A stretch of 64,000 bases of DNA from Sanderia malayensis (GCA_013076295.1 RQOL01000107.1:19379-83378), one strand, 5' to 3'; positions 1-10,444 are shown, numbered from the stretch's first letter. The notes: generated by a model not told the origin, from the sequence alone. Numbers and translations are program-made.

Positions 1-270
1 AACCGAATGGTCAAACTGCAAAATGATAACTGAAATCATAATGTAAATCAAAATAGCTTTGAAACATAATACACTCATCGGAATAGTACGTCAGAAGGAG
101 AACGAAAATGAAAACCTAACAAATTATTATACCCAGAAGAGGATCGAAATTGGCCAATCAGAAAAGAGGTGAATGATCGGTATAGTGCAAAAACAACCAA
201 TCATCACCGGTGATGGAACAATAGATTATTGAATGATCTATTGTTCGATCAATAATCTATTGTTGAATAA

Positions 271-2060
271 TCAATAATGTTTTAGGTCAAGAAATAAAGT
301 CATGTTGACATTCCGATTGTCGACATTTTGCAACCAATAATCTTTACTGCCAAACATTGAAGTAATCGTCGAATGAAATTTCCGAAAGGCATATTGATTT
401 TTAGTAAGGGTGTTATTTACATCAGGATACTCGAAAAGCTGATCATGAGTGATTTTTTTCAAAAATTCTAGAAAAGATGCCAAGAACAGAGATTGGTCTA
501 TAATTATTTTCATCATCTCTCGCTCTTGATTTATAAATCGGTGCTACCCTCGCTAATTTCCACAGTTCAAGAATATACCATTATCTAGAGAGACTTTCAA
601 GATCATTGCTAAAGGTAAAGCGATTTGCTCAGATGCATCTTTGACAAGCGTGGTAGGTACTTTATCCGGTCCACTTGCCTTGCCATTTTAGCTGCTGTAG
701 TGAGAGCAAAACGCCATCCAAGGTTATTTCTTTGAACGAAAATCTAGTTTGAATGTTTTGTTTTATGTGTTTGATTGGATCATCACCTACTTTACTTTCT
801 ACTTTTGAGCAATTTCAGGTACAACCGAAACGAAGTGACCATTGAAGGCATTTGCTATTTCCCGATTCTCAGTTCATATCTTATTGTTTGCCTTTAGACT
901 GTTAATCGATTTCATATCCTTCGTCTTACCCAAGACTTTATTTATGGTCTTGCACATTTTCTCAGGTTTACCTTCGTTTTCGTCTATCACCCTTGTAATA
1001 GCCTTCTATTGCTTTGTTTACTTCATTAGTAGTTTCATTACGCAACAGTTTGTACTCAGGCCATAGCTCGGGCTTCCCTACAGCTTCCCATTTTGCTCGG
1101 TTTCTCCTTCTTATCAAATCTCTTAGTGACGGAGATAACCATGGAGCATGTTCATCACGTACCCGAAATTTTTTAAGCGGTGCATAAATTTCCAAATTTG
1201 TCTCAGATATTTCTTGAAATAATTGAACCATTTCACTTGGTTCATGATATAAGGGGAAGAGAATTTGCTCCCAGTTAATTTTTTGGAGATCATATTGAAA
1301 CGCGAGTTTGTTATATTTTTTAAGGTTCCTGGTCTCCACATATTTTGGGTTCTTCCATTGTAGCTTTTTTGTTCCTATTTTTCTTATCCCATAAACCAAG
1401 TAATGATCTACCATTCCTGTTTCTAGTACATCACGTTTGATAATTAAGTTAGGTTTGTTACAAGAGAAATGGTCTATCAAGCTTTTCGTAGTTCTGGTGT
1501 TATTTTCGCCAGCTTGTACAATTGCTACTCTTGTATAATCCTTGACTAATTGAGTCAGTTGAAGTTCTCTGTGGAAACTTCTGAGGCATTTGTATTTGGG
1601 TGTTTGGTGTTGTTTTTAAAGTCACAGTTTGCATCACCGATAAGGATTATTTCCTTTTCTTCTTCATCCAGAATGGATAAAAGGTTTCTTAGGTTTTCAA
1701 AGCTTCTTGTATCATTCCCAGATTTTGGGGGTCGATACCAGCATGCTAGGAAAAATGGTTTGGAATGTTTTGCATAATTTCCAAGCATAAAAGTTCTAAA
1801 TCGTCGCATTTGTACTTCATTACCGGACTAGGTACGGTGTCTTTAATGTAAATAGCTACCCCAGCACCGTTTATATTACGGTCGTTTCTGATAATGTGGT
1901 AGCCAGGAATCGAGGCCTCAGAATCGCTTATCCTTTCATCTAGCCTCGTTTCACTGAGACCTATGATGTCAATTTCACGATTGTGAAGCAGCAGATTCAG
2001 TTCATGTCCTCTTTTTCTTACGAACACGATGTTTAAAAAAGCTATTTTAAGACCATTTCT
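271..2060 (-). pseudogene. LINE ORF2 remnant: APE endonuclease and RT N-terminus (copy A)
   Basis: The endonuclease shows the APE signatures in order: GLSETRLD, IKDTV, CWYRPP, GDANCD and VDHYLV, over about 2,060-1,380. A basic linker (1,480-968) follows, with APWLSPSLRDLIRRRNRAK. The RT N-terminus (about 760-271) has ARVAPIYKS, RPISVL and LTKNQYAFR, ending near FLDLK. Several stops and frameshifts break it into four reading frames. No catalytic FADD block is present. It is an inactive fossil whose mirror twin is 5,537-7,318. Confidence 0.75.
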
Positions 2061-2149
2061 CTTCCTTACAAGCGGCTTATGCTTTGATTTTTCCTTGTCG
2101 CCTTGGTCAATTTTTGAGCTGCGACTTCCTTAGCAGCATTTAATAAAAT

Positions 2150-2803
2150 TAATTAAAATACCTGCAAATTTGCGCCCTCCGCCCTGGTTGATGTGTAGAC
2201 CGTCGTGAGCTAAATTTGAAAAAGAATGTTATTATTATCATTAATGTCAAATCCATTGATCATCAGTTCTTCTTCGAGCATCTTGTCCAGTTTTGTGGCT
2301 TTCGCATTCAGCTCTTTGTCTTGTCGTCTGAATATGGAGGAGAAAGCTATCTTTGATGTGGGGTTCTTTTCTTGGATGGATTTCAATGTGTTCGTGATTT
2401 CTGACGCAAGTTTTTCTGGCGCTGATGATCTCAAGTCGTTAGATGCAGCGTGTACAATTATGACGTCACTATCGGTTATACAAGCCTTGTTCCCGCTTGC
2501 TTGATTTTCATTCCTGATTGTGTTCGTATTTCAACTTGATGGTGCTTGTCATTGTTAATTTTTTCCTCATTAATTCTCAGGAGTTGCGAGTCTCCAACAA
2601 TTGTCACCTTGTTTTTCTTGTGGGGTGCCTGGTTGTTGCCATGGCAGTCTGTGATGGATTGTTGTTCGCTTTTTTCTTCTTAGAATGTTTTGCTTTTCTG
2701 CAGCGATGGAGTTATGTGTTTTACCTTTGCTTTGCTTGTTGTTCATGCTTTGTTAATCAACTCTGTGCGGATTTCAATGATGACCAACAATGCGACTAAT
2801 GAA
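2150..2803 (-). pseudogene. LINE ORF1 remnant with SGNH-esterase motifs (copy A)
   Basis: Reading leftward, the fragments contain the SGNH block I motif (GDSQLLRI), a block III-like HAASND, and a block V-like DGLHINQ, spread over frames separated by small shifts. The longest clean stretch is 74 residues (2,434-2,210). SGNH esterase-like domains are known in ORF1 of CR1-group LINEs, where they are thought to act with the RNA-protein particle. This copy cannot make the full protein. It lies directly upstream of the endonuclease ORF and shares its 5' edge with the peptide-gene side of the block. Confidence 0.65.
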
Positions 2804-3269
2804 ATTTCCCATTGTTACTAACAAAGACGTTCTTACCAAATCTTCCTCTCTCATAAAGAGAAAAAATACTTCCTTCGAACAAAGGGTAGGAGAAAAAGGG
2901 TTTGATTTTACATCAAAGAGGCAACAAATGCAATTATGCTTGCATTTGTTTGTATATTTGTCACTTGGTTACTGCTTTGTTTTGAGGGAGAAGCTCTGCG
3001 AAGTTCTTCCTCTGTTATTCCAATGAAGATTGGAATTTTCTATTGTTTAGTGGCACATAAATTTCACTGCACATTGCCAATCAAGTCACTCCACTAATCG
3101 TTTCGGTGAAAGCATAGTTTTACTGCACACAGGTTTGTAATTTTTTACAAAAAATTGAACTTGTTAAATAGCTCTTCGTCTGCACGATTTAATGTGCAGT
3201 ACAATTTATGTATAATTTTTTCTTTTCATTTGAATTGACAGATTGGTTTGTGGCTCATTCAAGCTGAAG
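2804..3269 (+). promoter_or_regulatory. 5' flank of secreted-peptide gene, copy A
   Basis: This non-coding stretch is shared, inverted, with 10,445-10,910, so it belongs to the duplicated block. A pyrimidine-rich tract ending ttgacag at about 3,234-3,240 could be the acceptor of a 5'UTR intron just ahead of the ATG at 3,270. No clear TATA box can be assigned. Promoter function is inferred from position only. Confidence 0.35.
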
Positions 3270-4020
3270 ATGAAGTCAATTTTCTTGGCAATCCTTCTGC
3301 TCGGATTGGTTTTCTGCCAACTCGGTAAATTTACGGCGTTATTAATCTTTCTCTATCGCCTTTTCATAAAATCGTCAACTGTACTATATTTGTTTTGTAT
3401 ATTATCATAGCTACTGACTTGTATGATAGATACGTTGGGCGGAAAAGTTCGATGAAATGTTGTTTTATCTTGTAGGTGCGGCAGAGGAACAGCAAGATCA
3501 AGCAAAAGAAGCCCCTGATGCCGAATCCGATGCTGAATCTGATGGCGATGTTGATGCTGGTCCAGAATCTCAGTCCGATGCTGATCCAGAATCTGAGTCC
3601 GATGCTGATGAGTCAGAAGAGCCAAGTGAGGATGAAGATGAGACTGAAATAGAAAACAGTAAGTCAATTATATAATTCAATATGTAAATTTAATCAGCGC
3701 AATTAACGTTGCGTTAACTAAATATTTGACCATTGGTTCTGCCAGGAGATCCAAATGAAGATTTGTCCGATCAAGCAGACCCAAAACCCTTCTTCAGACG
3801 TGTCAGCTTCAGGCGTGTCAGCTTCAGGCGTGTCAGCTTCAGGCGAGTTAGCTTCAGCGTTCGCTTAGACGTGTTAGCTTCAGGCGCATCAGCTACAGAA
3901 GATATCGCTTCAGGCGCATCAGCTACAGAAGATATCGCTTCAGACGCATCAGCTACAGAAGATACCGCTTCAGAAGATTTAGCTTCAGACGCTGGGGAAA
4001 ATAGATTGGCTGCTGTGTAA
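3270..4020 (+). CDS. Secreted acidic/repeat peptide precursor, copy A (frameshifted C-terminus)
   Basis: Three exons join in phase: 3,270-3,324, 3,476-3,658 and 3,746-4,020, with GT..AG introns, giving 170 residues. Exon 1 is a signal peptide (MKSIFLAILLLGLVFCQ). Exon 2 is strongly acidic, rich in Asp, Glu and Ser, with DAESDAESDGD and PESESDADES repeats. Exon 3 starts with four FRRVS-type cationic repeats. Near 3,857 a one-base loss relative to the repeat pattern shifts the frame, and the remaining repeat DNA reads as acidic ASGASATEDI units up to the stop at 4,018. Copy C (9,811-10,444) keeps the cationic frame. The ancestral product resembles antimicrobial or neuropeptide precursors with an anionic pro-region. 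Whether copy A is a pseudogene or a changed secreted protein cannot be told from sequence. The exon model is supported by identical splice sites in both copies. Confidence 0.7.
3783..3986 (+). repeat. Coding minisatellite in exon 3 of the peptide gene
   Basis: There are four 15-base units (TTCAGGCGTGTCAGC type), then roughly three 30-base units (about TTCAGGCGCATCAGCTACAG plus AAGATATCGC). Copy C has one short unit and about two long ones, so repeat number differs between the copies. In one frame the long unit encodes Phe-Arg-Arg-Ile-Ser-Tyr-Arg-Arg-Tyr-Arg; in another it encodes the acidic Ala-Ser-Ala-Thr-Glu-Asp series. Confidence 0.8.
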
Positions 4021-4690
4021 TGCATGAACAACATGTAGTTAAATAGCTGATTGCAAATTCATGTACCTTACTCACGTTCACTTTTTAATTATTATGACCA
4101 ACATTTCTACTTGAGTTTGTTTTGATTTGACACGTACCGCCCGTTTTACGTAGGTTCGGATTATTATATATTGCCATTAAGGGCTTGCTATGTCGAGGAG
4201 CTGTTAAGTTGGATTAAAAAATCCTCAAAGTTTATTGAACGTTAGATATGTATAGTCAACCTTTACATATCTAACGTTCTCTAGATGTTCAAAGCCGCTT
4301 GTGTTGTTGCTGCTGCGTAGCGGAACGAGTCCTTCTCGAGAAAAAATCTTGTGAAGATGTGTTTGTTTTTTATGTGAAGATGTTTGTCGGATTCTAGCCT
4401 GCGCGTGGCCTTAAATCCTCCTCCGTTTAGCCGCTGCTGGCTTTATTATCAATTCATCAATGGCGGTAATCTTTGCTGCAGTGCAGTTAGACGTTTCAGA
4501 AACATTGAGAAACGCCATTTGGTTGGCTATCTGCTGTTATTAACTTTTATTCGTTGCCCGAATCGAGAAGGCCCCAAAAGGCCATTTTTATTTCGACAAG
4601 AACACAGGTGCCTTTCTTGTCGTGGAAAGGTTCATTAAATGAATGCATGCAAACAGAAAGATCTTTGATCTTTATCTTCGATCTTCAAAC
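4021..4690. other. 3' flank of peptide gene copy A, with a perfect hairpin
   Basis: This is non-coding and is shared in inverted orientation with 9,117-9,810. It contains a 16-bp perfect inverted repeat (gaacgttagatatgta) at 4,237-4,252 and 4,264-4,279 with an 11-base loop. No canonical AATAAA was found close after the stop. The stretch ends at the N gap. I see no other gene in it. Confidence 0.6.
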
Positions 4691-4790
4691 NNNNNNNNNN
4701 NNNNNNNNNNNNNNNNNNNNNNNNNNNNNNNNNNNNNNNNNNNNNNNNNNNNNNNNNNNNNNNNNNNNNNNNNNNNNNNNNNNNNNNNNN
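4691..4790. other. Assembly gap (100 N)
   Basis: Exactly 100 unknown bases, a standard gap of undefined size. It separates copy A from an inverted LINE copy, so it sits between two arms of an inverted repeat, a place where assemblers often fail or join haplotypes wrongly. Confidence 0.99.
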
Positions 4791-4987
4791 TTCATTAGTC
4801 GCATTGTTGGTCATCATTGAAATCCGCACAGAGTTGATTAACAAAGCATGAACAACAAGCAAAGCAAAGGTAAAACACATAACTCCATCGCTGCAGAAAA
4901 GCAAAACATTCTAAGAAGAAAAAAGCGAACAACAATCCATCACAGACTGCCATGGCAACAACCAGGCACCCCACAAGAAAAACATAG

Positions 4988-5452
4988 GTGACAATTGTTG
5001 GAGACTCGCAACTCCTGAGAATTAATGAGGAAAAAATTAACAATGACAAGCACCATCAAGTTGAAATACGAACACAATCAGGAATGAAAATCAAGCAAGC
5101 GGGAACAAGGCTTGTATAACCGATAGTGACGTCATAATTGTACACGCTGCATCTAACGACTTGAGATCATCAGCGCCAGAAAAACTTGCGTCAGAAATCA
5201 CGAACACATTGAAATCCATCCAAGAAAAGAACCCCACATCAAAGATAGCTTTCTCCTCCATATTCAGACGACAAGACAAAGAGCTGAATGCGAAAGCCAC
5301 AAAACTGGACAAGATGCTCGAAGAAGAACTGATGATCAATGGATTTGACATTAATGATAATAATAACATTCTTTTTCAAATTTAGCTCACGACGGTCTAC
5401 ACATCAACCAGGGCGGAGGGCGAAATTTGCAGGTATTTTAATTAATTTTATT
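4988..5452 (+). pseudogene. LINE ORF1 remnant with SGNH-esterase motifs (copy B)
   Basis: The fragment starts with VTIVGDSQLLRINE (block I GDS). After a frameshift near 5,117 it reads SDVIIVHAASNDLRSS, followed by a 74-residue open stretch (5,161-5,385). After a second shift it reads LAHDGLHINQGG (block V Asp-x-x-His). The three catalytic blocks of an SGNH hydrolase fold are therefore visible but out of frame with one another. The assignment rests on motif order and on the neighbouring LINE ORF2. Confidence 0.65.
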
Positions 5453-5536
5453 AAATGCTGCTAAGGAAGTCGCAGCACAAAAATTGACCAAGGCGACAAG
5501 GAAAAATCAAAGCATAAGCCGCTTGTAAGGAAGAGA

Positions 5537-7318
5537 AATGGTCTTAAAATAGCTTTTTTAAACATCGTGTTCGTAAGAAAAAGAGGACATGAACTGAATC
5601 TGCTGCTTCACAATCGTGAAATTGACATCATAGGTCTCAGTGAAACGAGGCTAGATGAAAGGATAAGCGATTCTGAGGCCTCGATTCCTGGCTACCACAT
5701 TATCAGAAACGACCGTAATATAAACGGTGCTGGGGTAGCTATTTACATTAAAGACACCGTACCTAGTCCGGTAATGAAGTACAAATGCGACGATTTAGAA
5801 CTTTTATGCTTGGAAATTATGCAAAACATTCCAAACCATTTTTCCTAGCATGCTGGTATCGACCCCCAAAATCTGGGAATGATACAAGAAGCTTTGAAAA
5901 CCTAAGAAACCTTTTATCCATTCTGGATGAAGAAGAAAAGGAAATAATCCTTATCGGTGATGCAAACTGTGACTTTAAAAACAACACCAAACACCCAAAT
6001 ACAAAAGCCTCAGAAGTATCCACAGAGAACTTCAACTGACTCAATTAGTCAAGGATTATACAAGAGTAGCAATTGTACAAGCTGGCGAAAATAACACCAG
6101 AACTACGAAAAGCTTGATAGACCATTTCTCTTGTAACAAACCTAACTTAATTATCAAACGTGATGTACTAGAAACAGGAATGGTAGATCATTACTTGGTT
6201 TATGGGATAAGAAAAATAGGAACAAAAAAGCTACAATGGAAGAACCCAAAATATGTGGAGACCAGGAACCTTAAAAAATATAACAAACTCGCGTTTCAAT
6301 ATGATCTCCAAAAAATTAACTGGGAGCAAATTCTCTTCCCCTTATATCATGAACCAAGTGAAATGGTTCAATTATTTCAAGAAATATCTGAGACAAATTT
6401 GGAAATTTATGCACCGCTTAAAAAATTTCGGGTACGTGATGAACATGCTCCATGGTTATCTCCGTCACTAAGAGATTTGATAAGAAGGAGAAACCGAGCA
6501 AAATGGGAAGCTGTAGGGAAGCCCGAGCTATGGCCTGAGTACAAACTGTTGCGTAATGAAACTACTAATGAAGTAAACAAAGCAATAGAAGGCTATTACA
6601 AGGGTGATAGACGAAAACGAAGGTAAACCTGAGAAAATGTGCAAGACCATAAATAAAGTCTTGGTAAGACGAAGGATATGAAATCGATTAACAGTCTAAA
6701 GGCAAACAATAAGATATGAACTGAGAATCGGGAAATAGCAAATGCCTTCAATGGTCACTTCGTTTCGGTTGTACCTGAAATTGCTCAAAAGTAGAAAGTA
6801 AAGTAGGTGATGATCCAATCAAACACATAAAACAAAACATCCAAACTAGATTTTCGTTCAAAGAAATAACCTTGGATGGCGTTTTGCTCTCACTACAGCA
6901 GCTAAAATGGCAACGCAAGTGGACCGGATAAAGTACCTACCACGCTTGTCAAAGATGCATCTGAGCAAATCGCTTTACCTTTAGCAATGATCTTGAAAGT
7001 CTCTCTAGATAATGGTATATTCTTGAACTGTGGAAATTAGCCAGGGTAGCACCGATTTATAAATCAAGAGCGAGAGATGATGAAAATAATGATAGACCAA
7101 TCTCTGTTCTTGGCATCTTTTCTAGAATTTTTGAAAAAAATCACTCATGACAGCTTTTCGAGTATCCTGATGTAAATAACACCCTTACTAAAAATCAATA
7201 TGCCTTTCGGAAATTTCATTCGACGATTACTTCAATGTTTGGCAGTAAAGATTATTGGTTGCAAAATGTCGACAATCGGAATGTCAACATGACTTTATTT
7301 CTTGACCTAAAACATTAT
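5537..7318 (+). pseudogene. LINE ORF2 remnant: APE endonuclease and RT N-terminus (copy B)
   Basis: Endonuclease motifs run from about 5,541 (LNIVFVRKRGHELNLLL), through GLSETRLD, YIKDTV, CWYRPP and GDANCD, to MVDHYLV near 6,180. A 170-residue open frame (6,114-6,626) covers the end of the endonuclease and the basic linker. RT fragments follow at about 6,870-7,318 (RVAPIYKS, RPISVL, TKNQYAFRKFHS, MTLFLDLK). The RT stops before its catalytic aspartates. Several stops make it non-functional. Confidence 0.75.
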
Positions 7319-7591
7319 TGATTATTCAACAATAGATTATTGATCGAACAATAGATCATTCAATAATCTATTGTTCCATCTCCGGTGATGATTGGTTGTT
7401 TTTGCACTATACCGATCATTCACCTCTTTTCTGATTGGCCAATTTCGATCCTCTTCTGGGTATAATAATTTGTTAGGTTTTCATTTTCGTTCTCCTTCTG
7501 ACGTACTATTCCGATGAGTGTATTATGTTTCAAAGCTATTTTGATTTACATTATGATTTCAGTTATCATTTTGCAGTTTGACCATTCGGTT
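7319..7591. repeat. AT-rich palindromic stretch and flank beyond LINE copy B
   Basis: Positions about 7,318-7,375 contain repeated aatagattattga-type words in both orientations and can fold on themselves. The remainder to 7,591 is non-coding and duplicated at 1-270. The stretch sits exactly where the RT coding sequence breaks off in both copies, so it may mark the junction that removed the rest of the LINE. Confidence 0.5.
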
Positions 7592-7740
7592 GGTACTGCC
7601 TGGTGTACCGGCCCCACAATTTGCACGGCAAATCGGGTCAATCGACCGTAAAAGCTTATTCATACTCAAGCAATCCGGGCCGGTAGGCTAACCGCCCAAT
7701 TTCTTGAGATAACATTAAGTATTTTAAAATTAACACCTTA
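7592..7740 (-). repeat. Dispersed repeat R3 (also near 38,270 and 46,955)
   Basis: The stretch includes ggccggtaggctaaccgcccaatttcttgagataac-like sequence in short blocks. Closely related copies occur at about 38,265-38,385 (same orientation) and 46,955-47,125 (opposite orientation). The 46,955 copy also contains the aaccgaatggtcaaactgc sequence that starts this window. Read on the minus strand there is a weak resemblance to a tRNA A box (tagcccagcagc), so a SINE is possible. No B box was convincing. Confidence 0.5.
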
Positions 7741-7744
7741 TTTG

Positions 7745-8340
7745 GTAATTATTCTCGGACCGTCCACGGGCCATTTCGTCCGGGTGCCAATTTGCGGTTT
7801 TCACCAATTTTATAATGTTTTGTCTTTAGCCAAACCTACTGCCCTTCCTTGTAATGAATAGGGCAAAGATTACGATTGTAATGTTGCTGCACTTGAATTT
7901 TCTTATTTCCAGTCCTTCAATTGCATGAATATAAATATCGTCTATTGTAACGCAAAGTTCCTTTAGAGGTACTCACTTGGAGAGTTATGATCAAACCGCT
8001 CATGGCGACCATTTTGAAAAACAACGTCTTCAGGTAAAGCAGCTGATCTGCCAAATATAACATTGTACGGCACGCAATTTGTAGCTTTACTGATTGTAGT
8101 ATTTAAAGCAAAAACAAGTCGATGGAGAATTTTGCGCCATTGAGTCTGTTGAATACGACGATGCAAGAAAATTGATCTTAACATGTCTTTGACAGTGCGC
8201 ATGTTCCTCTCGGCAAAGCCATTGCCTTGGCTGTGATACGCTGATGATGTTCTTTTTTCGATGCCAGCGTCGTACAAATGTGCCGTCCACATTAGAGCCT
8301 TGATCGGAAAGTAAATACAAAGGAATGCAGTTCACATACA
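7745..8340 (-). pseudogene. Gypsy-type integrase fragment
   Basis: On the minus strand a 109-residue frame (8,292-7,963) shows an integrase catalytic-core end: AYHSQGNGFAERNMRTVKD, then ALNTTISKATNCVPYNVIFGR. The DQGSN motif lies just upstream in another frame (about 8,320), so a frameshift separates the second catalytic Asp from the Glu. The C-terminal part (about 7,960-7,745) retains a LKTKHYKIGE...GPWTVRE-like stretch after a stop. No LTR, RT or protease is attached, so this is an isolated piece of a Ty3/Gypsy element. Confidence 0.7.
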
Positions 8341-8363
8341 TCCAATTGTGGTAAATCCAAAAG

Positions 8364-8860
8364 GAACAGGTTCAAACGTTCACTTTTGGATTGGAATGAG
8401 GCTACCAAGTATCATATCACTTTGCAAATTTTTCATTGGATAAAATGTAAACTTGTTGAAACAATAAACAACGTGACGTGCCATACTAGACGCTGGGCAG
8501 GGCAAGACCACGAGCACGATTACGCACGGTGAAGTGGCATTTTTGACTTGTTGTTGGAAGCATCAGGTGAAAAGAAGAAAGTTTTCTAGCTGTATGCTTA
8601 TGCAACTAATACAACAATTATATTACTTCATTTTTTTGGAAAATGCAAGTTTGAGAAATTTGATGAAACAAGATAGAACATTGAAGTCACAATGTTTGCT
8701 TGAGTGGTTTCAAAACCAATGTTTCTTTATTTTACTGCGTTCAATCCTGAAAATTAAATCCAAGGTTTTTTATGTCGAAGAGTTAAAAAACGTGAATAGT
8801 CAATAAAATTAGTTATTGTTTTTTGTTCAAGCTCAACTTTTAGGATCGCAAGTTTGACTT
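8364..8860 (+). repeat. Dispersed repeat R2, copy 1
   Basis: This non-coding stretch of about 0.5 kb is matched in inverted orientation by about 60,315-60,785, over its length with scattered differences. The outer ends are weakly inverted (tcaaacgttcacttttgg against ctaaaagttg...gtttga-type sequence), so a non-autonomous DNA transposon is possible. A 90-residue open frame within it has no recognisable domain and is not kept open in the second copy. Confidence 0.6.
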
Positions 8861-9116
8861 TTAATTGATATTACTTTCTTCGCTTTCTGGATAATACAGT
8901 GAAATAAAAGCCATCTGTCGCGAGTCACCTCAAGGTTCCTTTGATTAGGATTTGCTACAAAAACAGGTCGTTTCTCTATATTTGATATATTTGAATGTTA
9001 TCATTTGTATTTGACATTTCTTATTGACATTTACGTTTCATAGCTTGATTTTGGAATTTCAGCAATAATACATTTCAGCAAATTATTCTTTATCAAGAGA
9101 AGGTGTACGCTCAGTT
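8861..9116. other. Unassigned spacer
   Basis: AT-rich single-copy sequence between repeat R2 and the start of homology to copy A. I see no coding, RNA or repeat signal in it. Confidence 0.5.
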
Positions 9117-9810
9117 TGAAGATCAAAGATAAAGATCAAAGATCTCTTCTGTTTGCATGCATTCATTTTAATGAACCTTTCCCCACGACAAGAAAGGCAC
9201 TCCTGTGTTCTTGTCGAAATAAAAATGGCCTTTTGGGGCTTCTCGATTCGGGCAACGAATAAAAGTTAATAACCAGCAGATAAGCCAACCAAATGGCGTT
9301 TTCTCAATGTTTCTGAACGTCTAACTGCACTGCAGCAAAGATTACCGCCATTGATGAATTGATAATAAAGCCAGCATGCGGCTAAACGGAGGAGGATTTA
9401 AGGCCACGCGCAGGCTAGAATCCGACAAACATCTTCACATAAAAACAAACATACATCTTCACAAGATTTTTTCTCGAGAAGGACTCGTTCCGCTACGCAG
9501 CAGCAACAACAGCAAGCGGCTTTGAACATCTAGAGAACGTTAGATATGTAAAGGTTGACTATACATATCTAACGTTCAATAAACTTTGAGGCATTTTTTA
9601 ATCCAACTTAACAGCTCCTCGACATAGCAAGCCCTTAATGGCAATATATAATAATCCGAACCTACGTAAAACGGGCGGTACGTGTCAAATCAAAACAAAC
9701 TCAAGTAGAAATGTTGGTCATAATAATTAAAAAGTGAACGTGAGTAAGGTACATGAATTTGCAATCAGCTATTTAACTACATGTTGTTCATGCATTACAC
9801 AGCAGCCAAT
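9117..9810. other. 3' flank of peptide gene copy C, with the same hairpin
   Basis: Inverted match to 4,021-4,690. The 16-bp hairpin is conserved at 9,535-9,550 and 9,562-9,577. The homology with copy A starts at 9,117, exactly where copy A runs into the N gap, so the true duplicated block may extend further. Confidence 0.6.
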
Positions 9811-10444
9811 CTATTTTCCCCAGCGTCTGAAGCTAAATCTTCTGAAGCGGTATCTTCTGTAGCTGATGCGTCTGAAGCGATATCTTCTGTAGCTGATGCG
9901 CCTGAAGCTGACACGTCTGAAGAAGGGTTTTGGGTCTGCTTGATCGGACAAATCTTCATTTGGATCTCCTGGCAGAACCAATGGTCAAATATTTAGTTAA
10001 CGCAACGTTAATTGCGCTGATTAAATTTACATATTGAATTATATAATTGACTTACTGTTTTCTATTTCAGTCTCATCTTCATCCTCACTTGGCTCTTCTG
10101 ACTCATCAGCATCGGACTCAGATTCTGGATCAGCATCGGACTGAGATTCTGGACCAGCATCAACATCGCCATCAGATTCAGCATCGGATTCGGCATCAGG
10201 GGCTTCTTTTGCTTCATCTTGCTGTTCCTCTGCCGCACCTACAAGATAAAACAACATTTCATCGAACTTTTCCGCCCAACGTATCTATCATACAAGTCAG
10301 TAGCTATGATAATATACAAAACAAATATAGTACAGTTGACGATTTTATGAAAAGGCGATAGAGAAAGATTAATAACGCCGTAAATTTACCGAGTTGGCAG
10401 AAAACCAATCCGAGCAGAAGGATTGCCAAGAAAATTGACTTCAT
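9811..10444 (-). CDS. Secreted cationic peptide precursor, copy C (intact; arminin-like layout)
   Basis: The minus-strand exons are 10,444-10,390, 10,238-10,056 and 9,968-9,811, with GT..AG introns in phase, giving 131 residues. Residues 1-17 form a signal peptide (MKSIFLAILLLGLVFCQ). About 60 residues of very acidic pro-region follow (DAESDAESDGDVDAG, ESEEPSEDEDETE). The last ~35 residues are strongly basic and aromatic: FRRVSFRRISYRRYRF units ending FRRWGK at the stop. A terminal Gly-Lys is the usual signal for Lys trimming and C-terminal amidation. A signal peptide, anionic pro-region and cationic tail is the layout described for cnidarian arminins and other antimicrobial precursors. A neuropeptide or structural protein remains possible. 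There are no cysteines in the mature part. The function is inferred, not shown. Confidence 0.75.

Larger units (their letters stand above)
1..2803 (-). mobile_element. CR1-like LINE, copy A (degraded)
   Basis: This is a non-LTR retrotransposon read on the minus strand. It has an SGNH-esterase ORF1 remnant (about 2,803-2,150) followed by an APE endonuclease-RT ORF2 (about 2,060-271). Almost the whole unit is the reverse complement of 4,791-7,591 and also matches 10,911-13,041. Positions 1-270 are the sequence beyond the RT, with an AT-rich self-complementary stretch at about 215-285. The reading frames carry stops and shifts, so it is inactive. An SGNH ORF1 plus an APE endonuclease is typical of CR1/L2-type LINEs; the clade is inferred. 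The ordinary 3' part of the RT, including the FADD box, is missing, so this is not simply a 5'-truncated copy. Confidence 0.8.
4791..7591 (+). mobile_element. CR1-like LINE, copy B (mirror of copy A)
   Basis: This is nearly identical to the reverse complement of 1-2,803. It begins immediately after the gap, so its left edge is set by the gap, and it ends with the same 3' flank as copy A (7,319-7,591). The order is SGNH ORF1 remnant, APE endonuclease, basic linker, then partial RT. Differences from copy A are scattered substitutions and small indels. The closeness suggests duplication of one insertion rather than two independent insertions, because the non-LINE flank is shared as well. Confidence 0.8.

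Noticed and set aside
3353..3667. 104-codon histidine-rich frame opposite peptide gene exon 2 (also 10,047-10,361)
   Set aside because: Antisense shadow of the acidic repeats; it crosses the exon 1-2 intron and has no domain.
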